A stretch of DNA of 6,972 nt from Clostridiales bacterium. GTDB lineage: Bacteria > Bacillota > Clostridia > Oscillospirales > Oscillospiraceae. Below, piece by piece: positions 6,523-6,972 of this stretch. The position numbers and the translations under genes are program-made. The notes under the pieces were generated by a model that was not told where the DNA came from, searched no databases, and saw only the letters and a list, made by a program, of their open reading frames with translations. Location of the stretch: the NCBI GenBank assembly GCA_019422005.1, contig JAHZEF010000121.1, forward strand, positions 1 through 6,972, given 5' to 3'. Every line of letters begins with the position of its first letter. Position 1 is the first letter of the stretch.

Positions 6523-6972
6523 TCAGGCGCCGCACCATGCCAGAAGGCGCACCAGAAGCGGCCAAAGCTTCGGATGGTGCAGACGCAGGAATGCTTCCAC
6601 CTCGGCGGCAGCGGTATCCCGCCGCAGCAGCATGGTATGGATGCCGTCTGCGTCTATCCCTGCAGCTGTTTTTGCCGCTGCGGCGCCTCCGACTGCAATC
6701 TCCTTCCCCACCGCCGCACCGCCGGCAGCATACACGCCCAGAGCGGAGCCTCCTATCGCCAGCACGCCAATCGCCACGCCTCCAAATGCGGCCAGGCCCA
6801 TGGCGACTCCGCCCAGGGCCAGCAATCCCACTGCAATCATGCCCAGCGAAAAGGCTCCCACAGAGATCAGCCCCACGCTGACAACGCCAACAGCGAAGTT
6901 GCCCACTGCAAGGATTCCCACGGCCGTGCTGCTTCTTGTCGGGCCCCGGTCACGGGAAAAGCGCACACATAC
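6523..6972 (-). CDS. Pentad-repeat glycine-rich hydrophobic protein of unknown function (5' end at or beyond right edge)
   Basis: The frame is open from the right edge to a TGA at 6523-6525. A GTG at 6966 would give 147 aa, but the two codons before it are also open, so the true start may lie outside the window and I treat it as partial. After a short basic stretch (residues 1-15 from that GTG) come 15 uninterrupted five-residue units (16-90), each a hydrophobic residue, then Gly, two variable residues, and Ala or Ser. Examples are VGILA, VGNFA, VGVVS, LGMIA and FGGVA; only the last unit (VGKEI) departs from this. An Ala-rich tail follows, then a charged helix-like C-terminus with L-R-L-H-H-P-K-L-W and Leu-rich residues to the end. 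The five-residue period suggests either a solenoid related in period to pentapeptide-repeat proteins or a glycine-zipper membrane array. I recall similar uncharacterised proteins in clostridia but cannot name a family. It converges with the ABC gene. Confidence 0.75.
   Translation of the reverse strand, partial: VCVRFSRDRGPTRSSTAVGILAVGNFAVGVVSVGLISVGAFSLGMIAVGLLALGGVAMGLAAFGGVAIGVLAIGGSALGVYAAGGAAVGKEIAVGGAAAAKTAAGIDADGIHTMLLRRDTAAAEVEAFLRLHHPKLWPLLVRLLAWCGA
6697..6921 (-). repeat. 15 tandem 15-bp degenerate coding repeats
   Basis: This is the DNA behind the five-residue units of the gene ending at 6523. The period is exactly 15 bp with no slip over 225 bp. The second codon of each unit is always a Gly codon (GGN). 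The units have drifted in sequence, so the array is old rather than a recent expansion, and selection appears to hold the protein pattern. Confidence 0.85.

Noticed and set aside
6697..6921. The 15-bp periodic array considered as a CRISPR or non-coding satellite
   Set aside because: There are no spacers and no conserved repeat of CRISPR length. The period follows codons exactly and the variation preserves the amino-acid pattern, so it is a coding repeat.

Overview
The window looks like a chromosomal segment from a GC-rich gut-type member of the Firmicutes (Bacillota), probably a clostridial lineage such as Oscillospiraceae. Three things point there: a classic T-box leader upstream of alaS, strong purine-rich Shine-Dalgarno sites, and an alanyl-tRNA synthetase with the Cys-rich insertion that I recall from clostridial enzymes. 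The taxonomic placement is inference; no rRNA or other marker is present.

Layout. Bases 1-220 hold the 5' end of a minus-strand membrane protein gene that runs off the left edge. Bases 359-4370 form one minus-strand transcription unit. It has a sigma-A type promoter (4343-4370), a T-box riboswitch with an alanine GCC specifier (about 4109-4336), alaS (1398-4064), an unrecognised 177-aa gene that overlaps the alaS stop by one base (865-1398), a HIT-family hydrolase gene 14 bases further on (512-850), and an intrinsic terminator (359-394). A divergent intergenic stretch (4371-4670) has no convincing gene but contains inverted repeats and a probable promoter. Bases 4671-6437 (plus strand) encode one ABC exporter half-transporter, visibly more AT-rich than the alaS operon. 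It converges on a minus-strand gene (6523 to the right edge) whose protein consists mainly of 15 perfectly phased five-residue repeats. A 13-bp terminator hairpin (6458-6493) separates the two.

How the genes work together. Uncharged tRNA-Ala should bind the leader, stabilise the antiterminator and switch on the whole alaS - unknown - HIT operon. HIT (Hint-type) enzymes are known to hydrolyse aminoacyl-adenylates, so placing one under alanine-tRNA control beside AlaRS is a plausible functional link, though unproven. The ABC transporter has no partner or cargo gene in view, and its substrate cannot be told.

Most of the window is ordinary housekeeping. The least explained items are the pentad-repeat protein, the 177-aa operon member and the palindrome next to the ABC promoter. 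I found no CRISPR array, insertion sequence, tRNA, rRNA or clear defence system.
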